Assembly (NCBI RefSeq): GCF_014358075.1 | Contig: NZ_JACONT010000016.1 | Span: 1-64,000, forward strand | Reading direction: 5' to 3' | DNA length: 64,000 nt | From: Sphingomonas albertensis | GTDB lineage: Bacteria > Pseudomonadota > Alphaproteobacteria > Sphingomonadales > Sphingomonadaceae | Part shown: positions 17,963-26,127 of the stretch, in pieces | Position numbering within the stretch: position 1 is the stretch's first letter | How the letters are laid out: each line of letters begins with the position of its first letter | Translations under genes and position numbers: made by a program | The notes under the pieces: generated by a model | What the model saw: the letters and a program-made list of their open reading frames with translations, nothing else | Databases searched by the model: none | Told to the model about the DNA's origin: nothing

Positions 17963-17997
17963 AAGGGCCGGGGAGCAATCCCCGGCCCTTTGTTTGT
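17963..17997 (+). terminator. Rho-independent terminator of groESL
   Basis: A perfect 12-bp stem AAAGGGCCGGGG / CCCCGGCCCTTT with an AGCAAT loop, followed by TGTTTGT. It separates groESL from the Uma2 gene. Confidence 0.85.
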
Positions 17998-18024
17998 CCG
18001 CGCTAAGGGTATACCTTCTCGTCC

Positions 18025-18594
18025 ATGACCGCCCTCCGCCTCGATCCCGCCTACCGCCGAGTCGAAGTCGACGAATTCCTCGCCATGGATTTCGGCGGCG
18101 CGAGAGCCGAACTCGAAGACGGCCTGATCTACATGATGGCTGGCGGGAACGAGGTTCATGCCCGGATCGCCATGAACCTCGCAACGTATCTGCACACCCA
18201 GTTGCGTGGCACGGGCTGCCGCCCCTACGGCTCCGACTTCGCCACCCGCACTGGCGAGCGGTCGATACGGTTCCCCGATCTGAGCATCTACTGCAACGCC
18301 CCGTCGGCGCCCGGCAACGAGCGCAAGCAGCTGCTCGGCGACCCACAGGTCGTGTTCGAGGTCCTGTCGCCATCGACCTCGTCCTACGACCAGAAGGTCA
18401 AGCTCGAGGAATACCGCGAACTCGAGGGCACTCGCGAGATCGTCCTCGTCGACCCGATCGACGAACGCATCCGCTTGGTCCGGCGCACGCCGAGCGGCGG
18501 ATGGACCGACGACTGGCTGCCCAATGGAACCGATCTCCAAATCCCGTCGCTGAACCTCACTATCCCGCACGACGAGATATTCGCCCGCGATTGA
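18025..18594 (+). CDS. Uma2-family (DUF820) restriction-endonuclease-fold protein
   Basis: The 189-residue protein has the Uma2 pattern, a PD-(D/E)xK fold: an N-terminal acidic pair (E29, E31, with DGLIYMMAG), RFPDLSIY with D85, VFEVLSPST with E112, and a nearby lysine (SSYDQKVKLEEYRE, K124 or K126). These residues form the presumed metal-binding nuclease site. The cellular role of Uma2 proteins is unknown; they are often multicopy and transferred. It lies alone between the groESL terminator and a regulator cluster. Confidence 0.9.
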   Translation: MTALRLDPAYRRVEVDEFLAMDFGGARAELEDGLIYMMAGGNEVHARIAMNLATYLHTQLRGTGCRPYGSDFATRTGERSIRFPDLSIYCNAPSAPGNERKQLLGDPQVVFEVLSPSTSSYDQKVKLEEYRELEGTREIVLVDPIDERIRLVRRTPSGGWTDDWLPNGTDLQIPSLNLTIPHDEIFARD

Positions 18595-18765
18595 GGCGCT
18601 CGACTTCCTCGGTTTGCTCATCGCCGGCAAGAGATTGGGGAGGACTACGCCATACAGCACCGGAGTCTCTGCCAGTTCCAACGCTTTGCGCCGTCGTGCC
18701 GAAGGAACTCCATTATGCTGTAAGTGAAGGGTGCAACCGTCGCGCGTTCACGCTACCACCCTGCC

Positions 18766-19713
18766 ATGACCGCAGGACGTATCGATCAGTTGACCGAGGC
18801 CCAGCGCGCCTGCCTGCGATTGGTGCTGACCCATCATAATTCGAAGGAGATCGCGGCGATCTTCGGTGTGTCGCCATCAGCGATCGACAAGCGGATCGAG
18901 CGTGCCATCCAGGTCCTCGGCGTTGGCACGCGGTTCGAGGCGGCACGACGTCTCGAGGAGCACGAGCGCGGCGCGCCTGGCGAGACCGTGCCGGTTCGCG
19001 AAGAAGCCCAGCCCGACGCGCCGGCGTCCGCATACGAACGGCTACCATCCGAACCAATCGACGTTCCCATCCCCCCCTCCAACGCCCCAGACAGCGCTCA
19101 GATCGAGCCGTGGGGGCTTGTTCGCCGCTTCTTCGGACTGTCCGGAGCGAGTGGATCGACGGGAGCGGCGCGCAATCGGTTTTCGGTTGGCGACAGGATA
19201 GTCCGACTGATCGTACTCATGGTCTTGATCGCCGTCGCGTCGATGGCACTCGTGAACATGGCGATGACGTTGACCAGCCTGTTGCGATCGAACCGAGACC
19301 GCAATGCTCCGGTACACGGTGCCGCAACGACGGCGCCATCGGGGAGAACGACGATGTTGAAACAGCGACGTGAGGCGACCGACAAGGTCACGGTCGATTT
19401 TCTGAAGGCCGAGGCTGCGGTCGATCACGCAGCGATGCTCGCCGCATCGTGCGTATCGACGCTGTTGCAGCAGCGGGCCGCCGCCAACTTGCCGGTCGGT
19501 ACCGGCGTGATGGCGTTGCAGATGCTCTCGCAGGCATCGCTCGACATCATCAACGCGCGGCAACGCTTCGTCGAAGCACATCGCGCGCTGGTCGATGTCC
19601 GCGCGGAGATCGGGCTCGGTCAGTTCTATGGGTATGGTGATACCGCGGAATGTCCGCCCAACGAAGGCGCGCTTCGTGCCGACGGCCCGGTTCGCCTGGC
19701 AGCGGTGGCCTGA
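18766..19713 (+). CDS. Membrane-anchored LuxR-type HTH protein
   Basis: The 315-residue product begins with a GerE/LuxR-like helix-turn-helix (about 6-60: QLTEAQRACLRLVLTHHNSKEIAAIFGVSPSAIDKRI). A polar Pro/Glu linker follows (65-115), then one membrane helix (about 145-170: RIVRLIVLMVLIAVASMALVNMAMTL) and a C-terminal helical domain of about 130 residues, probably periplasmic. There is no receiver domain. DNA binding and membrane anchoring in one chain resembles ToxR/CadC-type one-component regulators. It heads a cluster with a small membrane protein and a MarR-like regulator. I start at the ATG that begins the HTH fold; a GTG lies 14 codons upstream. Confidence 0.8.
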   Translation: MTAGRIDQLTEAQRACLRLVLTHHNSKEIAAIFGVSPSAIDKRIERAIQVLGVGTRFEAARRLEEHERGAPGETVPVREEAQPDAPASAYERLPSEPIDVPIPPSNAPDSAQIEPWGLVRRFFGLSGASGSTGAARNRFSVGDRIVRLIVLMVLIAVASMALVNMAMTLTSLLRSNRDRNAPVHGAATTAPSGRTTMLKQRREATDKVTVDFLKAEAAVDHAAMLAASCVSTLLQQRAAANLPVGTGVMALQMLSQASLDIINARQRFVEAHRALVDVRAEIGLGQFYGYGDTAECPPNEGALRADGPVRLAAVA

Positions 19714-19747
19714 ACGGCCGGTTTCGGTCCTGCTTTGGAGGTAAGAG

Positions 19748-20206
19748 TTGGATCGGGTCTGGCTGTTCTACGCGATACAGGTGGCCGCGTCCGGCTATGC
19801 CCTCCTACGGGGTGGCGCACCGGAGCGGTTGACGGGATTGGCGTTGCTGCTCGCGGCGGTTTCCACCGGCCTCGTTCAGCGGAATGTTCCGTTCCTGTTC
19901 GCGGGGCTGGAGGCGGGCGTGTTGATCGTCGACCTGATCCTGCTCGCGGCGATGGTCGCGATCACGCTCAAGGCGGATCGGTTCTGGCCAGCCTGGGCCA
20001 CTGCGCTCCACGCGTTGGGGACGGGGGCTCATCTGGCCCGGGCGATCAGTCCTGACGTCATCCGGCTCGTCTATGCCGTCCTCTCCGCGGCCTGGAGCTA
20101 TCCCATCGTCCTGCTTCTCGTGATCGGGACAGTCAGGCACTCGCGCAGGATCCGGGCCCGTGGCTGGGATCTCGACTGGAGTCGCCAAGACCCGACCCTC
20201 CGCTGA
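19748..20206 (+). CDS. Small multi-pass membrane protein, TTG start
   Basis: The 152-residue product uses TTG at 19748. This start is decided by a strong GGAGGT five bases ahead, and no ATG is available before the first membrane helix. About four hydrophobic segments are visible (residues 5-22, 28-48, 57-75, 104-127). A basic, aromatic tail follows (RHSRRIRARGWDLDWSRQD). It lies 34 bp behind the membrane HTH gene and 20 bp before a MarR-like gene, all on one strand, so it is probably part of that regulatory unit. Family unknown. Confidence 0.75.
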   Translation: MDRVWLFYAIQVAASGYALLRGGAPERLTGLALLLAAVSTGLVQRNVPFLFAGLEAGVLIVDLILLAAMVAITLKADRFWPAWATALHALGTGAHLARAISPDVIRLVYAVLSAAWSYPIVLLLVIGTVRHSRRIRARGWDLDWSRQDPTLR

Positions 20207-20226
20207 AGCATATTCGGAAGACGTTT

Positions 20227-20667
20227 ATGACTTACGCAATTGCCGTGGTGCCCATCACGGCCGCCAAACGCGTGGCTTTCCTGCCCGCCGTCAACGTGGC
20301 CGTCGCCGATCCGCCGCCGGGTGGAGTGTCGTCGCCGGCGTTGGTGGAGGTTGCCAAGCGGCTCTACACCGTCAGGAAGATTCGTGACGAACTTCTCGGC
20401 GAAGCGCTGTTTTCGGAACCCGCATGGGATATCCTGCTCGACCTGTTCATTTCCGATCACGAGCGTCGCCAGCTCAGCGTGTCGGCGGTCTGCATCGGCG
20501 CGCGCGCGCCCTCGGCGACTGCGCTGCGGTATCTGACGATGCTGCAGGATGCGGATCTGGTCGAACGGACGCGCGACGAACGCGACGGTCGGCGTTCGCA
20601 CGTACGGCTGACGGTGCTCGGTCGACGGCGCATGGCAAGCCTGTTGGCGCAGTTCATCGCGGAATGA
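20227..20667 (+). CDS. MarR-like winged-helix regulator
   Basis: The 146-residue protein has an N-terminal extension of about 40 residues, then a helix (ALVEVAKRLYTVRKIRDELLGEALFSEPAWDILLDLFI) and a winged helix (QLSVSAVCIGARAPSATALRYLTMLQDADLVERTRDERDGRRSHVRLTVLGRRRM). The wing motif RDERDGRRSHVRLT resembles that of MarR proteins. It probably binds DNA as a dimer; ligand and targets are unknown. It is third in the cluster after the membrane HTH protein and the small membrane protein, which suggests joint function. Confidence 0.8.
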   Translation: MTYAIAVVPITAAKRVAFLPAVNVAVADPPPGGVSSPALVEVAKRLYTVRKIRDELLGEALFSEPAWDILLDLFISDHERRQLSVSAVCIGARAPSATALRYLTMLQDADLVERTRDERDGRRSHVRLTVLGRRRMASLLAQFIAE

Positions 20668-20720
20668 AGGTAGCGGACGCTAGACTGGCGCTGCCGAGGT
20701 TAGGATCGGCGGTGCCGATT

Positions 20721-20794
20721 TGGAGCGGGTAACGGGAATCGAACCCGTGTATTCAGCTTGGAAGGCTGCTGTACTACCATTGTACTATACCCGC
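20721..20794 (-). tRNA. tRNA-Gly(TCC)
   Basis: Read on the minus strand it begins GCGGGTATAGTACAATGGTA. It has anticodon loop CTTCCAA (anticodon TCC), a T-arm with GGTTCGATTCC, a seven-pair acceptor stem (GCGGGTA/TACCCGC) and an encoded CCA end. The total is 74 nt. It lies between the MarR-like gene and a membrane protein gene on the opposite strand. Confidence 0.97.
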
Positions 20795-20912
20795 CCGACG
20801 CATGTGAGCGAGGGGTGGAACTAGCGTCGCGACGCGCCCGGCGCAAGCGTCCGTGTGGTCGCCCCCGAACATGCTTCATGCCTTCATTACCATATTGCGC
20901 TAGGTCGCCGGC

Positions 20913-22187
20913 ATGGATCACGACCCAGCGATTGCCGTTCCTGCCACCAGCGATCCCCGACCCAAGTCGGCGGTCAGCCACGGCGCGGGCTTGGCGGGGC
21001 TCGTCGGCGTGCTCGTCTGGATCGGCATCGCGCGGCATTTCGGCATGGACGGGCCCTATTCGGCGCTGATCAACGTCGCCGCGTGCGGCGCACCGATGAT
21101 CGTCTGGTCGCTGCTGGTCGACAAGGTCCATCTGAGCCCGAGTACCGGCATCGACTGGTCTGCGGGGAAGCCCTTGCGAGAGACGCTCGACCTGAGCCTC
21201 ACCAAGCTGGTCGGGCTATGGGCGACCTGGGCGGGGATCGCAGTGATCTATGGTGCCGGGCGTTTCTACTGGCAGGGCAATTTCGCGTTCGCGATGTGGT
21301 GCTTCACCAATGCCGCACCGATCCTGTTCGTCGCCTCCATCCCGTACGTGCTGTGGATCGACCGCTATCTGGTCGAGCCGCGAGACGGCGCCTGGCATCT
21401 CGGCGCGTGGATGACGGGGCAGGCGGGTGTCGACCGCGAGGCGATCTACGGCCATCTCCGCGCCTGGGGGGTGAAGACCTTCTTCCTCGCCTTCATGCTC
21501 GCGATCGTGCCGCCGGGGTTCGGCGATTTCGTCCGCGGCGATGTCGCATCGGTGCTGCGCGATCCGGTCGCGTTGGCGAGCTGGCTGGTGACGCTGATGT
21601 TCCTGATCGACGTGGCGTTCGCGACGGTCGGCTATCTGCTGACCTTCCGCCCCCTCGATTCACACATCCGCAGCGCAAACCCGTATGCGGCGGCATGGAT
21701 GCCTGCACTGATGTGCTACCCGCCGTTCATCCTAATGACCCCCGGCGGGCCGCTCGATTATCATCCCGGCACGTCGGACTGGGCCTATTGGTTCCAGGGG
21801 CATCCGATCCTGCTGGCGCTGATCGGCGCGACCCTGGTCGGACTGACCGCGATCTATGCGTGGGCGACGATGGCGTTCGGCTTCCGCTTCTCGAACCTCA
21901 CCAACCGGGGGATATTGACGCACGGTCCTTACGCAGTGTCGCGCCATCCCGCCTATCTGTCGAAGAACGTGTTCTGGTGGATCTCGACGATCCCGGTGCT
22001 GACGCTCGGCAGCGTCGTCGACGCCGCGCGCTCGACCCTGCTGATGGCGGCGGTCAGCGGCGTCTATTACTGGCGCGCGAAGACCGAGGAGCGGCATCTG
22101 AAGCTCGACCCGGACTATCGCGTCTATTTCGATTGGATGACCCGCAACGGCCTGGTTCCGCGGCTCTTCGCAAAGTTGCGCGGCTAA
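20913..22187 (+). CDS. Integral membrane protein, isoprenylcysteine/phospholipid methyltransferase-like
   Basis: The 424-residue protein is mostly hydrophobic, with roughly ten membrane segments. The C-terminal part carries the ICMT/PEMT-like SAM-binding pattern: LTHGPYAVSRHPAYLSKNVFWW (about 346-367) and AKTEERHLKLDPDYRVYFDWM. This suggests methylation of a membrane-embedded substrate. The N-terminal two thirds, including WQGNFAFAMWCFTNAAPILF and DSHIRSANPYAAAWMPALMCYPPF, is an extra membrane domain I cannot assign. It is monocistronic, and a family-C palindromic element follows the stop. Confidence 0.8.
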   Translation: MDHDPAIAVPATSDPRPKSAVSHGAGLAGLVGVLVWIGIARHFGMDGPYSALINVAACGAPMIVWSLLVDKVHLSPSTGIDWSAGKPLRETLDLSLTKLVGLWATWAGIAVIYGAGRFYWQGNFAFAMWCFTNAAPILFVASIPYVLWIDRYLVEPRDGAWHLGAWMTGQAGVDREAIYGHLRAWGVKTFFLAFMLAIVPPGFGDFVRGDVASVLRDPVALASWLVTLMFLIDVAFATVGYLLTFRPLDSHIRSANPYAAAWMPALMCYPPFILMTPGGPLDYHPGTSDWAYWFQGHPILLALIGATLVGLTAIYAWATMAFGFRFSNLTNRGILTHGPYAVSRHPAYLSKNVFWWISTIPVLTLGSVVDAARSTLLMAAVSGVYYWRAKTEERHLKLDPDYRVYFDWMTRNGLVPRLFAKLRG

Positions 22188-22188
22188 T

Positions 22189-22297
22189 TCCCTCCCGCTT
22201 GCGGGAGGGGTTTAGGGGAGGGGCTGACAGAGGCCGTCAGCCGAGACGCCTGCGGCCAAGCCCTCCCCCGACCCCTCCCGCAAGCGGAAGGGGAGCA
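22189..22297. repeat. Paired palindromic element, family C copy 2
   Basis: TTCCCTCCCGCTTGCGGGAG GGG pairs with GACCCCTCCCGC AAGCGGAAGGGGAG. A small hairpin (CTGACAGAGGCCGTCAG) lies between the arms. It fills the gap between converging genes. Confidence 0.8.
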
Positions 22298-22298
22298 G

Positions 22299-23675
22299 TT
22301 AGAAGCTGGACTCGTCGTACACCCTCGAGACGTCGCCGCCCCAGACGCCGTGATACTTCTCAAGCAGCACCTCCGCCGGCACCTTGCCGCTGCGGACGAT
22401 CTCGCGCAGCGGATCGAGGAAGCCGCTCTCGTTGTCGCCAGCCCGGTTGAACCGCGCCCGCGCCGTCAGCCCGGCCCCGGCGATATCGAGCGCCTGGCCC
22501 GCGATGTCGCGCAGCTTGCCGCCGCCCGAGATCGGCGCATCCAGCCCCAGCTTCGGCACCGCGTCGCGCAACGTCTGGCGCTCGTCGATCGTCCAGTCCT
22601 TGACCAGGTCCCACGCCGCATCGAGCGCGCCCTGATCGTACAGCAACCCGACCCACAGGGCCGGCAGCGCACAAATCCGGTTCCACGGCCCCCCATCGGC
22701 GCCGCGCATCTCGAGGAAGGTCTTCAGCCGCACCTCGGGGAACGCGGTCGAGAGGTGATCCGTCCAGTCGTCGAGCGTCGGCTTCTCACCCGGCAGCACC
22801 GACAATTCGCCCTTCAGGAAATCGCGGAACGACAGCCCGGCGGCGTCGATATATTTCCCCTCGCGGTAGACGAAGTACATCGGCACATCGAGCGCATACT
22901 CGGCATAGCGCTCGTAGCCGAACCCCTCCTCGAACACGAACGGCAGCATGCCGGTGCGGTGCGGATCGGTGTCCGACCAGATATGGCTGCGGTACGACAG
23001 CATGCCGTTCGGCTTGCCTTCGGTGAACGGCGAGTTCGCGAACAGCGCGGTCGCGAGCGGCTGGAGCGCGAGCCCGACGCGGAATTTCTTCACCATGTCC
23101 GCTTCGGACGCGTAATCCAAGTTCACCTGGATCGTGCAGGTCCGCAGCATCATGTCGAGCCCCATGCTGCCGACGCGCGGCATGTGCCGCAGCATGATCG
23201 CATAGCGCCCCTTGGGCATGATCGGCAGTTCGACGCGCGTCTTGTCCGGCCACATGCCGAGCCCGAGGAAGCCGATCCCGAGCTTCTCGCCCGCGGCTTT
23301 CACCTGCTCGAGGTGACGCCCGGTCTCCGCACAGGTTTCGTGCAACGAGTCGAGCGGCGCGCCCGACAGCTCGAACTGGCCGGCGGGCTCCAGGCTGATG
23401 CTGCCGTCGGGGCCCGACATGGCGATCGCGTTGCCGCCTTCCATGACCGGCTTCCAGCCATATTGCTCCAGCTCGCCGAGCAGCGCGCGGATGCCGCCGG
23501 GCTCGTCATAGGACGGCGCGTGGTGATCGCCGTTCGCATAGACGAACTTCTCATGCTCGGTGCCGATCCGCCACGCGTCCTTCGGCTTTTCGCCCGCCGC
23601 GAAGCTGGCGATCAACTGGTCGCGCGACTCGATCGTCGGGCTGGTCTTGGGCGGAGCGGAATTGGTCGTCATCAT
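22299..23675 (-). CDS. gshA: Glutamate-cysteine ligase (bacterial/plant type)
   Basis: This enzyme forms gamma-glutamylcysteine from glutamate and cysteine, the first step of glutathione synthesis. The 458-residue product belongs to the alphaproteobacterial/plant class: WRIGTEHEKFVY near 35, MEGGNAIAMSGPDGSISLEPAGQFELSGAPL near 78-108, LGMWPDKTRVELPIMPKGRYAIM, MMLRTCTIQVNLDY, and KTFLEMRGADGGPW. Two adjacent ATGs begin the frame and AAGG precedes them. rsmE lies just upstream on the same strand, 60 bp away. In many alphaproteobacteria these two genes are neighbours, so co-transcription is likely. Confidence 0.97.
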   Translation of the reverse strand: MMTTNSAPPKTSPTIESRDQLIASFAAGEKPKDAWRIGTEHEKFVYANGDHHAPSYDEPGGIRALLGELEQYGWKPVMEGGNAIAMSGPDGSISLEPAGQFELSGAPLDSLHETCAETGRHLEQVKAAGEKLGIGFLGLGMWPDKTRVELPIMPKGRYAIMLRHMPRVGSMGLDMMLRTCTIQVNLDYASEADMVKKFRVGLALQPLATALFANSPFTEGKPNGMLSYRSHIWSDTDPHRTGMLPFVFEEGFGYERYAEYALDVPMYFVYREGKYIDAAGLSFRDFLKGELSVLPGEKPTLDDWTDHLSTAFPEVRLKTFLEMRGADGGPWNRICALPALWVGLLYDQGALDAAWDLVKDWTIDERQTLRDAVPKLGLDAPISGGGKLRDIAGQALDIAGAGLTARARFNRAGDNESGFLDPLREIVRSGKVPAEVLLEKYHGVWGGDVSRVYDESSF

Positions 23676-23736
23676 CGCGCCTTACGCGCCGATGAACGGG
23701 GGGGCTAGAGGGGATTCGGACCAATCGGTATCAATG

Positions 23737-24510
23737 TCATGCACCCGCCCGATCAGCGCTCCAGTCGGCGCTCCAGTCACCAGCGGCCGCCATCCATAAC
23801 GCGACGGCGGCACCCGCCGCTGTTTCGGCCCGAAGGATGCGCGGCCCCAGTCCAATCCCCACGGCCTGCGGATGCGCGCGGATCGCCTCGCGCTCGTCCG
23901 CATCGAAGCCGCCCTCGGGCCCGATCAGGATCGCCGCCGGGCCGGGTCGCGATCGCATCGCCTCCAGCGCAGGCACACCGCCGGTCTCGTCCGCGAAGAA
24001 CAGCGCGCGGTCGGCGGGCCAGTCCCGGAGCAGGGCGGCCAGCTTCACCGGCTCGGTCACCTCGGGCAGCGCCGTGCGCCCGCATTGCTCGGCCGCCTCG
24101 ATCATCTGCGTCCGCAGGCGATCGGTATTGGGCTTGTCGACGATCGTCCGCCGCGTGACGACGGGTTGCAGCCGCGCGACGCCCAGCTCGCACGCCTTTT
24201 CCGCCATCCAGTCGACGCGGCCTTTCTTGAGCGGCGCGGCGCACAGCCACAGATCAGGCACACCCTCGCGCGGCCGCAGCAACTCGGTGACGTCAAGCGT
24301 CAGGTCGCGCTTGCCGACGCTTGCGGCGACGCCGAGCCATTCGCCGGTCCGATCGTCGAACAGCTTCACCGGATCGCCGATCTTCATCCGCATCACCCCG
24401 ACGAGATAATGCGCGGCTGGCCCGTCGACGTGGAGCGGACCGAGCGCGAGGGGGCTGTCGACGAAGAGGCGCGGCGTGGATTGCGGCGGCCAGGCGGGAG
24501 TTGCAGGCAT
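23737..24510 (-). CDS. rsmE: 16S rRNA m3U1498 methyltransferase RsmE
   Basis: RsmE methylates N3 of U1498 in 16S rRNA using SAM. The 257-residue protein has an N-terminal PUA-like domain (PRLFVDSPLALG... AAHYLVGVMRMKIGDPVKLFD) and a SPOUT domain. The knot motifs are CAAPLKKGRVDWMAEKACELGV, AILIGPEGGFDADE and LGPRILRAETAAGAA. The extreme C-terminus has a short duplicated WSADWSADRAGA tail, which comes from an in-frame 12-bp direct repeat (about 23745-23770). It lies upstream of gshA on the same strand. Confidence 0.97.
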   Translation of the reverse strand: MPATPAWPPQSTPRLFVDSPLALGPLHVDGPAAHYLVGVMRMKIGDPVKLFDDRTGEWLGVAASVGKRDLTLDVTELLRPREGVPDLWLCAAPLKKGRVDWMAEKACELGVARLQPVVTRRTIVDKPNTDRLRTQMIEAAEQCGRTALPEVTEPVKLAALLRDWPADRALFFADETGGVPALEAMRSRPGPAAILIGPEGGFDADEREAIRAHPQAVGIGLGPRILRAETAAGAAVALWMAAAGDWSADWSADRAGA

Positions 24511-24527
24511 AACTCGCCTCTAGCAAA

Positions 24528-24718
24528 TCCTCCCCGGAACGGGGAGGGGGACCAGCGCAGCTGGTGGAGGGGGGCTCCACAGGCGTCACGCTAGCGTTCA
24601 GCGTTTTCCACAAGGGTTGCCCGCGCGTGTCTCGCCTTCCGCCAGCGTTACGTTCGGGGCGATCCCCCTCCACCCTTCGCCAATGGCGAACGGTCCCCCT
24701 CCCCGTGCCGGGGAGGAT
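24528..24718. repeat. Paired palindromic element, family D variant (copy 4), wide spacer
   Basis: TCCTCCCCGGAACGGGGAGG GGG ... GCTGGTGGAGGGGGG pairs with CCCCCTCCACCCTTCGCC and CCCCCTCCCCGTGCCGGGGA GGA. The arms are about 95 bp apart, more than in the other copies. The gap 24511-24932 holds no gene that I can support. Confidence 0.7.
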
Positions 24719-24734
24719 TTTGCGCACCGTCTAG

Positions 24735-24838
24735 CTCCCCTCCCTGGAGGGGAGGGGCTGGGGGTGGGTCGGCCTGTAATTGCCGAGACGCTCGCCAAGC
24801 AGCCGACCCACCCCCGACCCCCCCTCCAGGGAGGGGAG
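24735..24838. repeat. Paired palindromic element, family B copy 2
   Basis: CTCCCCTCCCTGGAGGGGAG GGG with TGGGGGTGGGTCGG pairs with CCGACCCACCCCCGACCCCC and CCTCCAGGGAGGGG. It directly precedes the 30-bp tandem array. Confidence 0.8.
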
Positions 24839-24843
24839 ATTAT

Positions 24844-24933
24844 CAGCGCTTCCTTGCGCCCACATCTTGAGATCAGCGCTTCCTTGCGCCCACATCTTGA
24901 GATCAGCGCTTCCTTGCGCCCACATCTTGAGAT
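24844..24933. repeat. Three 30-bp tandem repeats copying a gene 3' end
   Basis: Three perfect units begin at 24844, 24874 and 24904; each reads CAGCGCTTCCTTGCGCCCAC then ATCTTGAGAT. A fourth, diverged copy (24934-24963) is the end of the small membrane gene at 24933-25124, including its stop codon. The array therefore looks like repeated duplication of that gene's last codons plus stop. Confidence 0.9.
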
Positions 24934-25124
24934 CAGCGCTTCCGCCGCGCCCACATCTTCCGCGCCACCACCCACGCAACAATCAAAACCACGACGCCGA
25001 GAATCAACACCCCAGCCACCGCCCCGGCGACCCGGAAAATTCCCCAGAACAACGCCTCGACGAATCGCCCGACCGCGACCGAAAGGCCGATCACAAAAGA
25101 GGCTCCATACGCGACACGCCTCAC
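24933..25124 (-). CDS. Small membrane protein (63 aa), GTG start
   Basis: A 63-residue frame with a GTG start: MRRVAYGASFVIGLSVAVG, a hydrophobic stretch, then VLILGVVVLIVAWVVA as a clear membrane helix and a strongly basic end (RKMWARRKR). No convincing Shine-Dalgarno precedes the GTG. The last codons (KMWA) are the sequence amplified in the adjacent 30-bp tandem array. ubiA starts divergently 52 bp away. Family unknown; the gene is plausible, not certain. Confidence 0.5.
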   Translation of the reverse strand: MRRVAYGASFVIGLSVAVGRFVEALFWGIFRVAGAVAGVLILGVVVLIVAWVVARKMWARRKR

Positions 25125-25176
25125 CGGTAGCCGGCAAAGGCTTGCGCGCCAAACCCCGTCTTCCTACGCCCGCAGG

Positions 25177-26118
25177 ATGCAGACCCAGCCGAGCCACGCG
25201 GAAATCGTCCCTGACAGCGAGCATCGCGGTCTCGTCGGCCGCCTCCCGCCGACCCTCCGCGGCCTGGCGCTTCTCGCCCGTTTCGACCGCCCGATCGGCT
25301 GGTGGCTGCTGTTCTGGCCCGGCGCCTGGGGCGTCGCGCTCGCCGGTGGCGCTGTGCAAAGATGGGACCTGATCCTCTGGCTTCTCCTCGGCAGCATCGC
25401 GATGCGTGGCGCGGGCTGCGTGTTCAACGACATCGTCGACCGCGACCTCGACGCGCAGGTCGCCCGCACCCGCGCCCGCCCGATCCCCAGCGGCCTCGTG
25501 TCGATCAAGCTCGCCTGGATCTGGCTCGTCGCGCTCTGCCTGATCGGCCTGATCGTCCTTCTCCAACTCACCCCCTTCGCCGCGATCGTCGCGCTCGCGA
25601 GCCTCGCCCCCGTCGCCGCTTATCCGTTCATGAAGCGCATCACCTGGTGGCCGCAGGCGTGGCTCGGCATCGTCTTCTCCTGGGCGTTGCTGGTCGGCTG
25701 GAGCGACATCGCCGGCGCGCTCGATGCACCGATGTGGCTGCTCTACGCGGGTTCGATCGCCTGGGTGATCGGCTACGACACGATCTACGCGCTGCAGGAC
25801 CGCGAGGACGACGCGATGATCGGCATCCGCTCGTCCGCACTCCGCATGGGCGCGCGCGTCAAGACCGGCGTCGGCGCCTTCTATGTCGCCGCGATCGCGC
25901 TCTGGGCCGCCGCCTTCTGGCAAGTCCGCCCCGATCCGCTCGCGATCGCGGCGCTCGTTCCCGCCGCGCTCCACCTCGCCTGGCAGGTCGCAACCCTCAA
26001 ACCCGACACGCACGAAGGCGCAGGCACCGCCGCACTCGCCCGCTTCCGCGCGAACCGGTTCGCCGGGCTGCTCATGTTCCTAGCCTGTGTGGTTGTCGGC
26101 ACGAGCCTGCATCCTTAA
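25177..26118 (+). CDS. ubiA: 4-hydroxybenzoate polyprenyltransferase UbiA
   Basis: This enzyme attaches the polyprenyl chain to 4-hydroxybenzoate in ubiquinone biosynthesis, in the inner membrane. The 313-residue protein has about eight membrane segments and both Asp-rich motifs: NDIVDRDLD (84-92) and DREDD (208-212), which bind magnesium diphosphate. RFDRPIGWWLLFWPGAWG near residue 35 is typical of the bacterial enzyme. pmbA follows after nine bases and an inositol-monophosphatase-type gene overlaps that, forming a three-gene plus-strand run. Confidence 0.97.
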   Translation: MQTQPSHAEIVPDSEHRGLVGRLPPTLRGLALLARFDRPIGWWLLFWPGAWGVALAGGAVQRWDLILWLLLGSIAMRGAGCVFNDIVDRDLDAQVARTRARPIPSGLVSIKLAWIWLVALCLIGLIVLLQLTPFAAIVALASLAPVAAYPFMKRITWWPQAWLGIVFSWALLVGWSDIAGALDAPMWLLYAGSIAWVIGYDTIYALQDREDDAMIGIRSSALRMGARVKTGVGAFYVAAIALWAAAFWQVRPDPLAIAALVPAALHLAWQVATLKPDTHEGAGTAALARFRANRFAGLLMFLACVVVGTSLHP

Positions 26119-26127
26119 GTCGCTGCT

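Noticed and set aside
18025..18594. Uma2 gene as a toxin of a TA pair
   Set aside because: It stands alone with no coupled partner; Uma2 function is unknown and the gene is bounded by a terminator upstream.
24844..24963. Possible CRISPR array (regular 30-bp repeats)
   Set aside because: The units are directly adjacent without spacers, copy the end of a gene, and no cas genes are nearby.
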